Below, in pieces: positions 16,587-28,187 of a stretch of 64,000 nucleotides of DNA. Positions within the stretch are counted from its first letter, which is position 1, and every line of letters starts with the position of its first letter. The notes under the pieces were generated by a model that saw only the letters and a list, made by a program, of their open reading frames with translations, ran no database searches and had not been told where the DNA came from. The DNA is from CAVSJJ01 sp963728395. Lineage in GTDB: Bacteria; Actinomycetota; Actinomycetes; Actinomycetales; Dermatophilaceae. Location of the stretch: assembly GCA_963728395.1 (NCBI GenBank), contig CAVSJJ010000005.1, forward strand, positions 62,001 to 126,000, given 5' to 3'. Made by a program: the position numbers and the translations under genes.

Positions 16587-17498
16587 GTGGTGGCCGCCGT
16601 CTCCCCCGTCGACCTCGCCGTCCTGCACGAGCGAGTGCTCTCCTGGTATGCCGTGAACGCCCGGCCGCTGCCCTGGAGGGAGCCGTCGTGCTCACCGTGG
16701 GGTGTGTTCGTCTCCGAGATCATGGCCCAGCAGACGCCGCTGGCCCGGGTCGAGCCGCACTGGCGGGAGTGGATGGCGCGCTGGCCGACACCCGCCGACC
16801 TTGCCGCCGCCACGCCGGGTGACGTCGTCCGGGCCTGGGGTCGGCTCGGATACCCGCGCCGGGCCCTGCGACTCCACGAGGCGGCGAGCGCCGTCGTCGA
16901 GCGGCACGGCGGTGAGGTGCCTGCCGACGAGGCGGACCTGCTCGCTCTGCCCGGGGTCGGGGCCTACACCGCCGCCGCGGTCGCGGCCTTCGCCTACGGA
17001 CGGCGCACCTGCGTCGTCGACACGAACGTCCGGCGGGTCCTCGCCCGGGTCATCGAGGGGCGGGCCCAGGCCGCGCCCGCCGTCACCCGCGCCGAGCGGG
17101 ACCTGGCCCTCGCCCTCGTCCCCGAAACCGCCGCGGAGGCCGCGGAGTGGAACGTCGCGGTCATGGAGCTCGGCGCCCTGGTCTGCACGGCGCGGGCCCC
17201 GGACTGCCCGGCCTGCCCCCTCGCCGACCGATGCGGGTGGGTCCGGGCCGGGCGACCGGCATACGACGGTCCACCCCGCCGCGGGCAGGCGTGGGAGGGC
17301 ACCGATCGGCAGGTCCGCGGCCGGATCCTTGCGGCGCTGCGCGATGCCGAGACGGTGACCCGCTCACAGTTCGACGCCGCGGGCACCGACCCGGATCAGG
17401 TCGACCGCTGCCTCGACACCCTCGTGGGCGACGGGCTCGTCGAGCCGCTCGGTCGCGGGCGCTTCTCGCTCCCGGGCGTCGCGGAGGCGCTGCCGTGA
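16587..17498 (+). CDS. mutY: A/G-specific adenine DNA glycosylase
   Basis: Removes adenine mispaired with 8-oxoguanine or guanine. HhH-GPD fold: SEIMAQQT with Glu44, helix-hairpin-helix LPGVGAYTAAAV near 121-132, catalytic Asp145 in VVDTNV, and the 4Fe-4S cluster cysteines 200, 207, 210 and 216 in the expected C-x6-C-x2-C-x5-C spacing. The 303 residues are short for MutY because the C-terminal Nudix-like recognition domain appears to be absent or reduced. A GTG start at 16587 is assumed; the next GTG codon is equally possible. It follows disA by 17 bp and its stop overlaps the next gene. radA, disA and mutY are also neighbours in Mycobacterium. Confidence 0.92.
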   Translation: MVAAVSPVDLAVLHERVLSWYAVNARPLPWREPSCSPWGVFVSEIMAQQTPLARVEPHWREWMARWPTPADLAAATPGDVVRAWGRLGYPRRALRLHEAASAVVERHGGEVPADEADLLALPGVGAYTAAAVAAFAYGRRTCVVDTNVRRVLARVIEGRAQAAPAVTRAERDLALALVPETAAEAAEWNVAVMELGALVCTARAPDCPACPLADRCGWVRAGRPAYDGPPRRGQAWEGTDRQVRGRILAALRDAETVTRSQFDAAGTDPDQVDRCLDTLVGDGLVEPLGRGRFSLPGVAEALP

Positions 17499-18952
17499 GC
17501 GGGGACTCCACCCGCCGGCTGCCTCCGGAGCCGCCGCCGGTGCGCAGCCCGTCGAGCCTGCGCCGAGGAGCCTCCCGGGTCGGTCGGGCGCTCGGCAACG
17601 GGGCGATGAACATCGCCCGGCTCGCCGGCCAGGGCAGCAGGGCCGGCGCCCGGCGGGCCCGCGCCTACACCAACTCCGCCGGGGCCGGTGAGAGCGGCCT
17701 GGCCCGGCTCGTCGAGCTCCACTTCGTCAGCATGGTCGGCGACGCGGCCCTGACCGTCTCGCTCGCCGGCACGATCTTCGCCATCCCCACCGACCAGGCC
17801 CGCGGTCAGGTCGGCCTCTTCCTCCTGCTGACCATGGCGCCCTTCGCCCTCCTCGCGCCCTTCATCGGCCCGCTCCTCGACCGGTTCCGGCACGGCCGGC
17901 GCTGGGCCATCGGCACGACCTTCGCCGCCCGGGGGTTCCTGTCCTGGGTGCTCGCCGGTGCGGTCGCCACCGAGTCCCCGTGGGTCTTCCCGGTGGCCCT
18001 GGGCTGTCTGGTCTCCTCGAAGGCCTACGGTGTCACCCGGGCGGCCGCGGTGCCGCGACTGCTGCCGGACGGGTTCACCCTCGTCAACGCCAACTCGCGG
18101 ATCGCGCTGTCCGGCGTGGCGGCGATGGGGGTCGGCGGCGCCCTCGCCGGCGGCCTGTCCCGGATCGGCCCGGACTGGTCGCTCCGCTTGGCCTTCCTCG
18201 TCTACGTCGTCGGGACCGTGCTCGCCATCCGTCTCCCGGCCCGGGTCGACTCCTCCGCGGGTGAGCACGACATCGAGGACACCGTCATCATCCCGCGCCC
18301 GGATGCCGCGCAGATCGCCGCGGCCGCCGGCTCCGTCGGCGCGCGGGGGATCGTCGCCCGGCTGCGCGCCCGGGTGCTCGCCCTCCCGACCACGGTCCTC
18401 GTCGCCCTCGTCGGGGCGATGGGAGCGCGGCTGCTCACCGGGTTCCTCACGGTCTTCATGGCCTTCCTCATGCGCGAGCACCCGCTGCCGGGCCTGTCGG
18501 GAACCCTCGTCCTCGCGCTCGTCGTCGGTGGGGCCGGCGCCGGCAATGCGCTGGGAACGGCGGTCGGCAACGCCCTCAAGGAGCGCCGTCCCGAGGCGAT
18601 CATCGCCGCGTCGCTCATCCTCGACGTCGCCATGGCGGTGACGACGTCCGCCTTCTACAGCGTCTGGACCCTCGTCGGGCTCGGCTTCGTCGCCGGGCTG
18701 GCCGCCCAGCTCATCAAGCTCGGTCTCGACGCGACGATCCAGCGTGATGTCTCCGACGAGGTGCGCACCCGGATGTTCGGCTGGTCCGAGACCGTCCTGC
18801 AGATCTCCTGGGTCATCGGCGGAGGCGTCGCGATCCTCCTGCCGCTCATCCCGCGTGTCGGCTTCGGGACGATCTCGGGCCTGCTCGTGCTCGTCGTCCT
18901 CGCCTCGGTCCGGATCCGAGTCGCGCGCCGGCCGCACCCGGCGCCCGGCTGA
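17495..18952 (+). CDS. MFS-type transporter
   Basis: A 485-residue protein with a charged N-terminal tail of about 70 residues, then about twelve hydrophobic helices and the loop LLDRFRHGRRW after helix 2, resembling the cytoplasmic loop of major-facilitator proteins. A substrate cannot be assigned. The GTG start overlaps the mutY stop in a GTGA, so it is coupled to mutY and probably co-transcribed with disA. In related genomes a membrane protein beside disA/mutY is seen, but a functional link is not established. Confidence 0.8.
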   Translation: MSGDSTRRLPPEPPPVRSPSSLRRGASRVGRALGNGAMNIARLAGQGSRAGARRARAYTNSAGAGESGLARLVELHFVSMVGDAALTVSLAGTIFAIPTDQARGQVGLFLLLTMAPFALLAPFIGPLLDRFRHGRRWAIGTTFAARGFLSWVLAGAVATESPWVFPVALGCLVSSKAYGVTRAAAVPRLLPDGFTLVNANSRIALSGVAAMGVGGALAGGLSRIGPDWSLRLAFLVYVVGTVLAIRLPARVDSSAGEHDIEDTVIIPRPDAAQIAAAAGSVGARGIVARLRARVLALPTTVLVALVGAMGARLLTGFLTVFMAFLMREHPLPGLSGTLVLALVVGGAGAGNALGTAVGNALKERRPEAIIAASLILDVAMAVTTSAFYSVWTLVGLGFVAGLAAQLIKLGLDATIQRDVSDEVRTRMFGWSETVLQISWVIGGGVAILLPLIPRVGFGTISGLLVLVVLASVRIRVARRPHPAPG

Positions 18953-19018
18953 CCCCGGAAACCGGCTGACCCGGAAACCGCTGCCCGGCGGCGCGGTCCT
19001 CGTGCGAGGATCGGCGCC

Positions 19019-19591
19019 ATGACCGCCGTGGTCCATCGCAGCGCCGCCGAGCTCGAGGCCTTCCTCCCCGAGGTGCAGGCCGCCCCGACGGATGCCGGAA
19101 CCCTCGTCCTCGTCGTCCGCCGGCCGCGGCCGGGGGAGCGCGAAGTCCTCGCCGAGGGCGAGTTGGACCCGACGCTCGGCCTCGCCGGCGACGGGTGGCT
19201 CGACCGCGTTTCCGGCTCGACCGGGCCCGACCCCGACACCCAGCTGAGCGTCATGAGCGCCCGGATGGCCACCTTCCTCGCCGGCGACTCCGACCGACGC
19301 GCCCTGGCGGGCGACCAGCTCTATCTCGACCTCGACCTGTCGGTGGAGAACCTGCCCGTAGGGGCCCGGCTCACCATCGGCGATCCGAGTGCCGGCGGTG
19401 CCGTCATCGAGGTCACGGCGATCCCGCACACCGGATGCGCGAAATTCGTCGAGCGGTTCGGTGGCGAGGCGATGCGCTTCGTCAACGGGTCGCTCGGCCG
19501 CCCGCTGCGGTTGCGCGGCCTGAACGCCCGCGTCGTGCGGGCCGGCCGGGTGCGGACCGGCGACCCGGTCGCGGTGGACCGCCCGGCCTGA
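19019..19591 (+). CDS. MOSC domain-containing protein
   Basis: A 190-residue single MOSC domain. The conserved cysteine motif is visible in the C-terminal half (IPHTGCAKFVERFG) after a strand-rich region containing GDQLYLDLDLSVENLPVGA. MOSC proteins handle sulfur transfer or molybdenum-cofactor-linked reductions; this stand-alone version lacks the iron-sulfur and N-terminal beta-barrel partners, so the substrate is open. An AGGAT box lies seven bases before the ATG and resembles a leaderless-type -10. Neighbours give no metabolic clue. Confidence 0.85.
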   Translation: MTAVVHRSAAELEAFLPEVQAAPTDAGTLVLVVRRPRPGEREVLAEGELDPTLGLAGDGWLDRVSGSTGPDPDTQLSVMSARMATFLAGDSDRRALAGDQLYLDLDLSVENLPVGARLTIGDPSAGGAVIEVTAIPHTGCAKFVERFGGEAMRFVNGSLGRPLRLRGLNARVVRAGRVRTGDPVAVDRPA

Positions 19592-19767
19592 GCGACGGCG
19601 TCGCGCCCGCGGGCCGGCACCCGTCCGCCGGGTCAGGGCGTCCGGATGTGCGGCACGCCTCATCGTCGCCGAACGACGGCACGTCGCGTTGCCCCGGGCT
19701 ACCGTTGCTGACACTCTGCTGCCGCCCCGGGGGATCGGGCCCCCAGGGCACCCACCTGGAGGGGCCC

Positions 19768-21822
19768 ATGCTGGCGGACCGCCGGACGCGGCCGGATGAT
19801 GACCGACCGAGCCCGGGAGAGTGCCGGTGGGCCGCGCGGCTGACGCGGGCGGTCGCGCTCGCCCTCGGCCTCCTCATCCTCGCCGGCCCCGCGGCCCGGG
19901 CGGTCGACGGGCTCGAGGCGCGATCGAGCAACACCTTCGTCGTCGACGCGAAGGAGGAGCTCGTCCGGGCCACGCTGACGATCACCGTCCGCAACACGAA
20001 GGCGAACGTCAGCACCGGCGGGGGCTACTACTACTTCTTCTTCACGTCGGTCCACCTGCCGGTGCCCGCCGACGCCGAGCGGTTCGCGGCGACCTCGAAC
20101 GGCGCCTCGCTCACGGTCAGCCTGAGCCCCAGCGACAACCCGACGATCAGGATCGCCACGATCGCCTTCCCGCAGAACCTCAGGTACGGCCAGACCCGCA
20201 CCATCATGCTCACCTTCGTCGCCCGGGGCGCCAGGCCGCGCTCGAAGGACAAGACCCGGGTCGGGCCCGGCTACGCGACCTTCGCCGTCTACAGCCTCGG
20301 CGACCCCGGCACGACGACGACGAAGGTCGTCCTGCCGCCGGCGATGGACTTCGACGCGACGACCGACTCCTTCTCGCCGACGGCCAGCAAGGACGCGGTC
20401 ACCTACACCACGACCGAGACCAACGACCCCAACGGCTTCTGGGCGGTCATCTCGGCCCGCAACCCCTCGGTCGCCACCGCGACGGACGTGACGATCGACG
20501 GCGAGGACGTCACGGTCATGGCCTACCGGGACGACCCGCGCTGGGCGCCCTTCGTCAAGAAGGGCATGACCCGGGGCATCCCCGTCCTGGAGAGGCTCAC
20601 CGGGACCTCCTGGCCGGGTGGGCTGACGACGGTCCGTGAGGACAGCTCGGTCAACGTCCGCGGCTACGACGGCTGGTTCGACACCTCGAGCGACGAGATC
20701 GTCATCGGCGAAGCCCTGGACCGTGAGCTGCTCTTCCACGAACTGAGCCATGCCTGGGCCTCGTCCAGCGCCATCGACCAGCGCTGGATCTACGAGGGGC
20801 TGGCCCAGGCGCTGGCGGCGCGGGCGGTCCGCGAGCTCGGCGGCACGAGCGCCGAGCCGCCGGCGGTGTCCCGGGCGAGCGCGGCGGCCTTCCCGCTCAA
20901 CGCCTGGCATGAGGACACCGGCCGCTCCCAGGCCGGCAACGACTACGGCTACCCCGCGGCATACCGGGCGATGCGAGCCCTGCTGAACGGCACCGAGCCG
21001 GCGAGAACCAGCGACGTGCTTGCCGCCGTCGTCGGCGGCCGGAGCGCGTATGCCGCGAGCACCGACGAGGGCTCGATGGACGACGTCACCGACTGGCGGC
21101 GCTTCCTCGACCTGCTCGAGACGACCGGCGGCGACGCCGGAGCCGAGCAGGTCTATCGCAGCTGGGTGCTCACCCCGGCGCAGAAGAGGCTGCTCGCGAA
21201 CCGCAGGACGGCTCGCGCGGCATACGAACGGCTCGACGCGGCCGACGGCGCCTTCGCCCCGCCGCTGGGCGTGCGCGCCGCGATGACGTCGTGGGACTAC
21301 CCCACGGCGATGGTCGCGATGGCCTCGCTCACGGACGCGGCGGCCGCCGCCGCGGCCGTCCAGGAGGCCGCGAACAAGCACGGGATGGTGCTCCCGCAGG
21401 CGGTGCGGGCGATCTACGAGCAGGCCGGGACCGGATCCGAGGACGCCCTCGTCGCGACCCTGGACCAGGCGGCCGAGGCGATCGACGCCGTGGCGGCCTC
21501 GGACCGGGACGCCGGGCGCACGGCCAACCCCTTCCACATGCTGGGTAGCCGGCTGCTCGGCGTCGACCGCTCCGCCGTCGGTGCCGACGCGCTGCTCGCC
21601 CGGGGCGACGTCGCCGGGGCGCTGCGCGAGGCCCGGGCCGCCTCCGACGCCGCGGGCCGGGCCACCTGGCTCGGCCTCGCCGTCGTCCTCGGGGTGCTCG
21701 TCCTCATCGGGGCCGCCGCGACCCTCGTGCTGCTCCTGCGGCGGGCGTTGCGCCGCCGGCCCGTCCCGGTCATGGCGGCTCCGCCGTGGCAGCCCCGGCC
21801 GCCGGAGGCCGGAGACGGCTGA
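19768..21822 (+). CDS. Secreted, membrane-anchored gluzincin-like metallopeptidase
   Basis: A 684-residue protein: signal segment at about 28-48 (VALALGLLILAGPAARA), a beta-rich exported region, then HELSH (His324, Glu325, His328) with a possible third ligand Glu343 in the YEGLAQ motif, as in gluzincins related to the M1/M61 type. A long helical domain follows, and a transmembrane helix at about 635-660 with a basic tail. The active site would lie outside the cell. The ATG has a GGAGGGG site. Its last 53 bp overlap the convergent argA gene. Substrate unknown; no fused binding domain was recognised. Confidence 0.75.
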   Translation: MLADRRTRPDDDRPSPGECRWAARLTRAVALALGLLILAGPAARAVDGLEARSSNTFVVDAKEELVRATLTITVRNTKANVSTGGGYYYFFFTSVHLPVPADAERFAATSNGASLTVSLSPSDNPTIRIATIAFPQNLRYGQTRTIMLTFVARGARPRSKDKTRVGPGYATFAVYSLGDPGTTTTKVVLPPAMDFDATTDSFSPTASKDAVTYTTTETNDPNGFWAVISARNPSVATATDVTIDGEDVTVMAYRDDPRWAPFVKKGMTRGIPVLERLTGTSWPGGLTTVREDSSVNVRGYDGWFDTSSDEIVIGEALDRELLFHELSHAWASSSAIDQRWIYEGLAQALAARAVRELGGTSAEPPAVSRASAAAFPLNAWHEDTGRSQAGNDYGYPAAYRAMRALLNGTEPARTSDVLAAVVGGRSAYAASTDEGSMDDVTDWRRFLDLLETTGGDAGAEQVYRSWVLTPAQKRLLANRRTARAAYERLDAADGAFAPPLGVRAAMTSWDYPTAMVAMASLTDAAAAAAAVQEAANKHGMVLPQAVRAIYEQAGTGSEDALVATLDQAAEAIDAVAASDRDAGRTANPFHMLGSRLLGVDRSAVGADALLARGDVAGALREARAASDAAGRATWLGLAVVLGVLVLIGAAATLVLLLRRALRRRPVPVMAAPPWQPRPPEAGDG

Positions 21823-22378
21823 CCTGCGGCGGCGCCGGGCCTTGGAGGACCCGGAGCATCCGGGTGTTGCCGAGGGTGTTCGGCTTGACCCGCTCGAGGT
21901 CGAGGAACTCCGCGACACCCTCGTCATAGGAGCGCAGCAGCTCGGCGTACACCTCGGGGTTGACCGCCTGCCCCTCGATCGGCGCGAACCCGTGCCGGGC
22001 GAAGAACTCGACCTCGAAGGTCAGGCAGAACAGCCGCCGCACGCCGAGCTCGCCGGCCCGCTCGACGAGCCGGCGCAGCAGCGCCGATCCGACGCCCGTC
22101 CCGAGCGCCGACTCGGCGACGGCGAGGGTGCGGACCTCGGCGAGGTCCTCCCAGAGGACGTGCAGCGCGCCGCACCCGATGACGACACCGCCGCGCTCGG
22201 CGACGACGAAGTCGCCGACCGACTCGTAGTAGCCGACCGCCTCCTTGTTCAGCAGCACCCGGCGCTCGGCGAGTGGCGCGACGAGGCCCCGGATCGCTCG
22301 CACGTCGGAGGTTCGCGCCGGGCGCACCATCAGACCCGCGGCATGCTCCGTCGGGCGCGACGAGGAGAGGTTTGTCAC
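21770..22378 (-). CDS. argA: Amino-acid N-acetyltransferase (N-acetylglutamate synthase, short GNAT type)
   Basis: Acetylates glutamate with acetyl-CoA to begin arginine synthesis. This 202-residue GNAT protein matches the short actinobacterial ArgA (Rv2747 type): ALHVLWEDLAEVRTLAV, the acetyl-CoA loop GTGVGSALL, FCLTFEVEFFARHGF, and the diagnostic ending VKPNTLGNTRML. The GTG at 22378 has TAGGCT ending seven bases upstream, so I infer a leaderless start; an ATG 16 codons downstream (MVRPARTSD) is the alternative. No other arg genes are near. The 3' end overlaps the convergent metallopeptidase gene by 53 bp, an unusually long tail-to-tail overlap. Confidence 0.88.
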   Translation of the reverse strand: MTNLSSSRPTEHAAGLMVRPARTSDVRAIRGLVAPLAERRVLLNKEAVGYYESVGDFVVAERGGVVIGCGALHVLWEDLAEVRTLAVAESALGTGVGSALLRRLVERAGELGVRRLFCLTFEVEFFARHGFAPIEGQAVNPEVYAELLRSYDEGVAEFLDLERVKPNTLGNTRMLRVLQGPAPPQVSRLRPPAAGAATAEPP

Positions 22379-22417
22379 GGGACCCAGCCTAGGCTCGACG
22401 GCCCACCCCTTCCCCGT

Positions 22418-22461
22418 GCGTCCGCGTGACTGGTCGCCTGGGCGGCCGAAAACGCGGACCC
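22418..22461. repeat. Palindromic repeat family B, single copy (B5)
   Basis: A 44-bp unit beginning GCGTCCGCG and ending CGCGGACC, with TGGTCGC...GGCCG nested inside. It is a slightly diverged copy of the units at 11694 and 46349. It lies between argA and the clpC terminator. Confidence 0.75.
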
Positions 22462-22491
22462 AAGAGGCAGGCAGAGGGGCGGCGCCGCCGA

Positions 22492-22529
22492 GAGGGCCGG
22501 TATGCCGCGGATGCGGCATACCGGCCCTC
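22492..22529 (-). terminator. Terminator of clpC
   Basis: A perfect 17-bp stem (22492-22508 and 22513-22529) with a GGAT loop, 26 bp after the clpC stop. Both arms contain the GTATGCC word. Confidence 0.85.
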
Positions 22530-22554
22530 GTCGTCGCTGGGCGCCTCGCTCAGC

Positions 22555-25098
<2,544 letters not shown>

Positions 25099-25436
25099 CT
25101 GTCACTCCTCAGCTCGGTCAGTCACGTCGATGCTAGTCGTCTGACCTGTACGCCTGTCTTGGCTTTCGGCACGGCAACCCTCTTCGTACCGACTGCCCAG
25201 CACAACGTGGCGCACGGTCGAAAGTGTTCCGGACCCGAGCAGAACGGGCCCGTGTTCGCTCTCGGCGGACGGCTCGTACCCCTCCGGGCCTCGAACTCAC
25301 CCTTTCGGGTGGGGGCGGGTCGAATCAGGCAGGGTCACGGCCCGCCGGGTCCCGCGGTGGGTGCTCGCGGAAGCGACCGGGATTCCGGTCACGTCCACGA
25401 GCACCCGACCGCTGGCCGACGGTGACGCCCCCCTCG
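25099..25436. other. 338-bp intergenic region, clpC promoter side
   Basis: No gene seen. It holds a Shine-Dalgarno for clpC, an AT-richer patch near 25125-25150 suitable for the clpC promoter, and GTTCGC-TCTC-GGCGG at 25254-25268, which fits the CGC-N5-GCG core described for ClgR sites. The rest is featureless GC-rich DNA up to the stop of the Fpg/Nei gene. Confidence 0.4.
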
Positions 25437-26264
25437 TCAGCGGCGGCGCTGGCACCTCCCGCACCAGAAGAGGTTGCGCCCGGCTACGACCTGGGTCCGC
25501 ACCCGGGAGCCGCAGACGAGGCACGGCATGCCGCCGCGCTTGTAGACATAGGACTCGCGCTCGCTGAGGTGGACCGGTATGCCGCCCGCGAGCGCCGCCG
25601 CCACCTCCTCCACCTGCTCGGCGACGGTGACGATCCGGCCGGTCGCGACGCCGAGCGGCATGAGGGTGACCAGGTCGTCCCAGATCGTCCGCCAGGTACT
25701 CCGCCGGATCTCCCGCCCCGGCCGGAACGGCGAGACCCGGTGCCGGAAGAGCACCTCCGAGCGGTAGACGTTCCCGACGCCGGCGATGACGGCCTGGTCC
25801 ATGAGCAGCTCGGCGATCGAGCGGGACGAGCGGGACACCGTGGCCCAGCCGAGGTCGGGGTCGGCGTCCGGGCGCAGCGGGTCCGGGCCGAGCCGCGAGG
25901 TGACGGCGAGGACCTCCTCGGGGGCCACGACGGCGCACAGGGTCGGCCCGCGCAGGTCGGCGATGTGCGCGTCGGTCGCGAGCCGCAGCCGGACCTGGCC
26001 GACGACGGGGACCTCGCCGGTCCAGTCGGCGGCGTCGATCGTGAACGTCCCGATGAGCCCGAGATGGACGTGCAGCGTCGCATCGCCGACGAACTCCACG
26101 AACAGGTGCTTTCCCCACGAGTGGGCCCGGAGCAGCTCGCGGCCGTCGAGGAGAGCGGCCCCGCCGGCGAAGCGTCCCTGCGGGCTGCTCACCCGCGGCG
26201 CGGTGCCGGCGAAGGCCGCGTCGAGGTCGCGGGCGAGCCGGAACAGCGTGTGACCCTCGGGCAT
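25437..26264 (-). CDS. Formamidopyrimidine-DNA glycosylase / endonuclease VIII family protein
   Basis: Bifunctional base-excision repair glycosylase. The 275 residues start MPEGHT, the Nei-type terminus with catalytic Pro2 and Glu3; an H2TH segment (DQAVIAGVGNVYRSEVLF) and a C-terminal zinc finger (CLVC and CGRC) are intact. MPEGHT rather than MPELPE favours the endonuclease VIII (Nei/Nei2) branch, so oxidised pyrimidines are likely substrates. The ATG has TACCCT ending six bases upstream, a leaderless-type start. It is 55 bp downstream of the DUF gene that follows ku, which fits a DNA-repair neighbourhood. Confidence 0.92.
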   Translation of the reverse strand: MPEGHTLFRLARDLDAAFAGTAPRVSSPQGRFAGGAALLDGRELLRAHSWGKHLFVEFVGDATLHVHLGLIGTFTIDAADWTGEVPVVGQVRLRLATDAHIADLRGPTLCAVVAPEEVLAVTSRLGPDPLRPDADPDLGWATVSRSSRSIAELLMDQAVIAGVGNVYRSEVLFRHRVSPFRPGREIRRSTWRTIWDDLVTLMPLGVATGRIVTVAEQVEEVAAALAGGIPVHLSERESYVYKRGGMPCLVCGSRVRTQVVAGRNLFWCGRCQRRR

Positions 26265-26319
26265 GAGCAGAGGGTATGCCGCGCCCCGGAGCACCGTGCG
26301 GGCCAGACCGCCCCGGGCG

Positions 26320-27177
26320 TCAGCCCTCGACGTCGATGGGGTAGACCTCGTCTCCGGCGGGACCGGTCGTGAAGCCCCAGCCCGGGGGCAGGGCGAGGTA
26401 GGGCAGCAGATCCGGCCGGCGGGCCGCCGCGTCCTGGACGCTGACCACCTCGAAGCCGGGTCCGGCGCTGACCTCGTCCATCGAGTCGTACCCCGCGAAG
26501 ACGACCCAGCCGTTGTCACCGCGGTCGGGGGCCGGCGTGAGCCGGCCGCCGTGCAGTGGGGTGCGCTTGACCGTGAGGTCGGTGGCGACGAGGAGCCGGC
26601 TGGACGGCCACGGGGGGTGCGGCCAGACCCCGGCCCCGCGGCATACCTCCGACTGGTCGTCGCGCACCGACGGCCACCGGGTCGGGTCCTCGGCTCGGGT
26701 GTGCTCGGCCTCGTCGAGCAGCGGGAGCCCGAGCGCCGCGAGGTCGGCGAGATAGGCCTCGAGGTCGCCCTCCTCGCGGGGTGGGGCGATGGCGATGACG
26801 TGGCTGGTCGGCAGGGCGATCCGGGCGCCGGGGCACAGCCGGGTGTAGGCGGCATACGGCTTGTGGTCGAGCATGCAGTCGAGGGTCTGGCCGTCGCGGC
26901 CGAGGACGACGAGCCACATCCGCTCGGTCGCCAGCACGAGGTGCGGCAGGCCGTCGGCATAGGGCTCGGCGCCGTCCCGGACGGGGTCGGCGAGGTCCGC
27001 GAGCTCGAACAGGGCCCGGACCAGCCAGCCCCTCCCGAGGGCGGAGCGTTCCTCCGGCGGCGGCATCTCGGCGGTGTCCGGGTCCTGCCGGGCGATGCCG
27101 TCCCCGGCGATCGGACCCGGGTCGAGGAGGCGCCAGCCGCCGTGGGCGAGAACCTCGGCGAGCCTGGGGTCCGTCAC
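26320..27177 (-). CDS. Uncharacterised protein with DUF2185-like C-terminus
   Basis: A 285-residue soluble acidic protein with no transmembrane segment. The C-terminal 75 residues (GWVVFAGYDSMDE, then LALPPGWGF and the end DEVYPIDVEG) resemble the DUF2185/Imm33-type immunity fold; the rest is not recognised. The GTG at 27177 starts one base after the ku stop, so it is coupled to ku; extending the frame upstream only produces the Lys/Arg-rich antisense-like shadow of ku. Whether it takes part in end joining is unknown. No toxin gene is nearby, so an immunity role is unlikely. Confidence 0.6.
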   Translation of the reverse strand: MTDPRLAEVLAHGGWRLLDPGPIAGDGIARQDPDTAEMPPPEERSALGRGWLVRALFELADLADPVRDGAEPYADGLPHLVLATERMWLVVLGRDGQTLDCMLDHKPYAAYTRLCPGARIALPTSHVIAIAPPREEGDLEAYLADLAALGLPLLDEAEHTRAEDPTRWPSVRDDQSEVCRGAGVWPHPPWPSSRLLVATDLTVKRTPLHGGRLTPAPDRGDNGWVVFAGYDSMDEVSAGPGFEVVSVQDAAARRPDLLPYLALPPGWGFTTGPAGDEVYPIDVEG

Positions 27178-27178
27178 C

Positions 27179-28078
27179 TCAGCTGGCCTTCTTCTTCTCG
27201 CCCGACTTGCCGTCGCCGGACTTCTTGGCCGTCGACTTCGTGGCCGTCGACTTCTTGGCCGTCGACTTCTTGGCCGCCCGATCGGCCGCCGGGGCCTCGC
27301 CCCGGGAGGTCTTGGCGCGCTCGACGGACTTCGCGAGGGCGGCGAGGAGGTCGACGACCTCGCCGGACTCCTCGGCGGCCTCGGGCGCGACGGTGACCTC
27401 GCCGCCCTCGACCTTGGCCTTGACGACCTGCTCGAGCGCGATGGCGTAGTCGTCCTCGAACTCCTCGGGCTCGAAGTCGCCGGCCAGCTGCTCGATGAGC
27501 AGGTGGGCCATGTCGAGCTCCTTCTTCGTCGCCTCGGTCTCCTCATCGAGCCGGGCGAACTCGGGGCTGCGGATCTCGTCGGGCCAGAGCATCGTCTGCA
27601 TGACGATGACGCCCTCACGGACCCGCAGCACCGCCATCGTCATCCGGGTGCGGATCGAGACGGTGACGATGGCCATCCGGTTCTCGGACTCGAGCGCCTC
27701 ACGCAGGAGGACGTACGGCTTGGTCGCCGCCTTGTCCGGCTCGAGGTAGTAGCACTTCTCGAGGTAGATCGGGTCGATCTGGTCGGCGGGGACGAACTTC
27801 TCGACGCAGATCTCCTTGCTCGACTTGCTCGGCAGGTCGGCGAAGTCCTCGTCGGTGAGGACGACCATCTCGCCGTCCTCGGTCTCGTACCCCTTGGCGA
27901 TGTCGTCGTAGGAGACCTCCTCGCCGTCGATCTGGCAGAACCGGCGGTAGCGGATCCGGCCGCCGTCCTCTCGGTGGACCTGGCGGAACTGGACGTCGTG
28001 GTTCTCGGTCGCGGAGTACAGCCGCACGGGCACGTTGACCAGTCCGAAGGAGACGGCGCCCTTCCAGATCGCTCGCAT
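27179..28078 (-). CDS. ku: Non-homologous end-joining protein Ku
   Basis: Homodimeric ring that binds DNA double-strand ends and recruits LigD. The 299 residues start MRAIWKGAVSFGLVNVPVRLYSAT, the hallmark Ku N-terminus; the beta-barrel core spans about 1-250, and the tail is a Lys-rich run of KKSTAKKSTATKST repeats, as in actinobacterial Ku proteins with DNA-binding extensions. The start at 28078 is set by this conserved N-terminus. It is divergent from the separate ligase and polymerase genes with 109 bp between starts, and coupled to a DUF gene downstream. Confidence 0.96.
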   Translation of the reverse strand: MRAIWKGAVSFGLVNVPVRLYSATENHDVQFRQVHREDGGRIRYRRFCQIDGEEVSYDDIAKGYETEDGEMVVLTDEDFADLPSKSSKEICVEKFVPADQIDPIYLEKCYYLEPDKAATKPYVLLREALESENRMAIVTVSIRTRMTMAVLRVREGVIVMQTMLWPDEIRSPEFARLDEETEATKKELDMAHLLIEQLAGDFEPEEFEDDYAIALEQVVKAKVEGGEVTVAPEAAEESGEVVDLLAALAKSVERAKTSRGEAPAADRAAKKSTAKKSTATKSTAKKSGDGKSGEKKKAS

Positions 28079-28187
28079 GTCCTGCCTCTTTCCCTGGGGG
28101 GCGGTTCCCATGCGGAGCCACCCGGGAGCGGGGAACCCGTTGCGTCGTCGACGCAGACCTCCAGCGTACGTGCGCCAGGATGGGCGC

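Noticed and set aside
26320..27177. Toxin-immunity role for the DUF2185-like protein
   Set aside because: No toxin, secretion or polymorphic-toxin gene lies nearby; the gene is coupled to ku instead.
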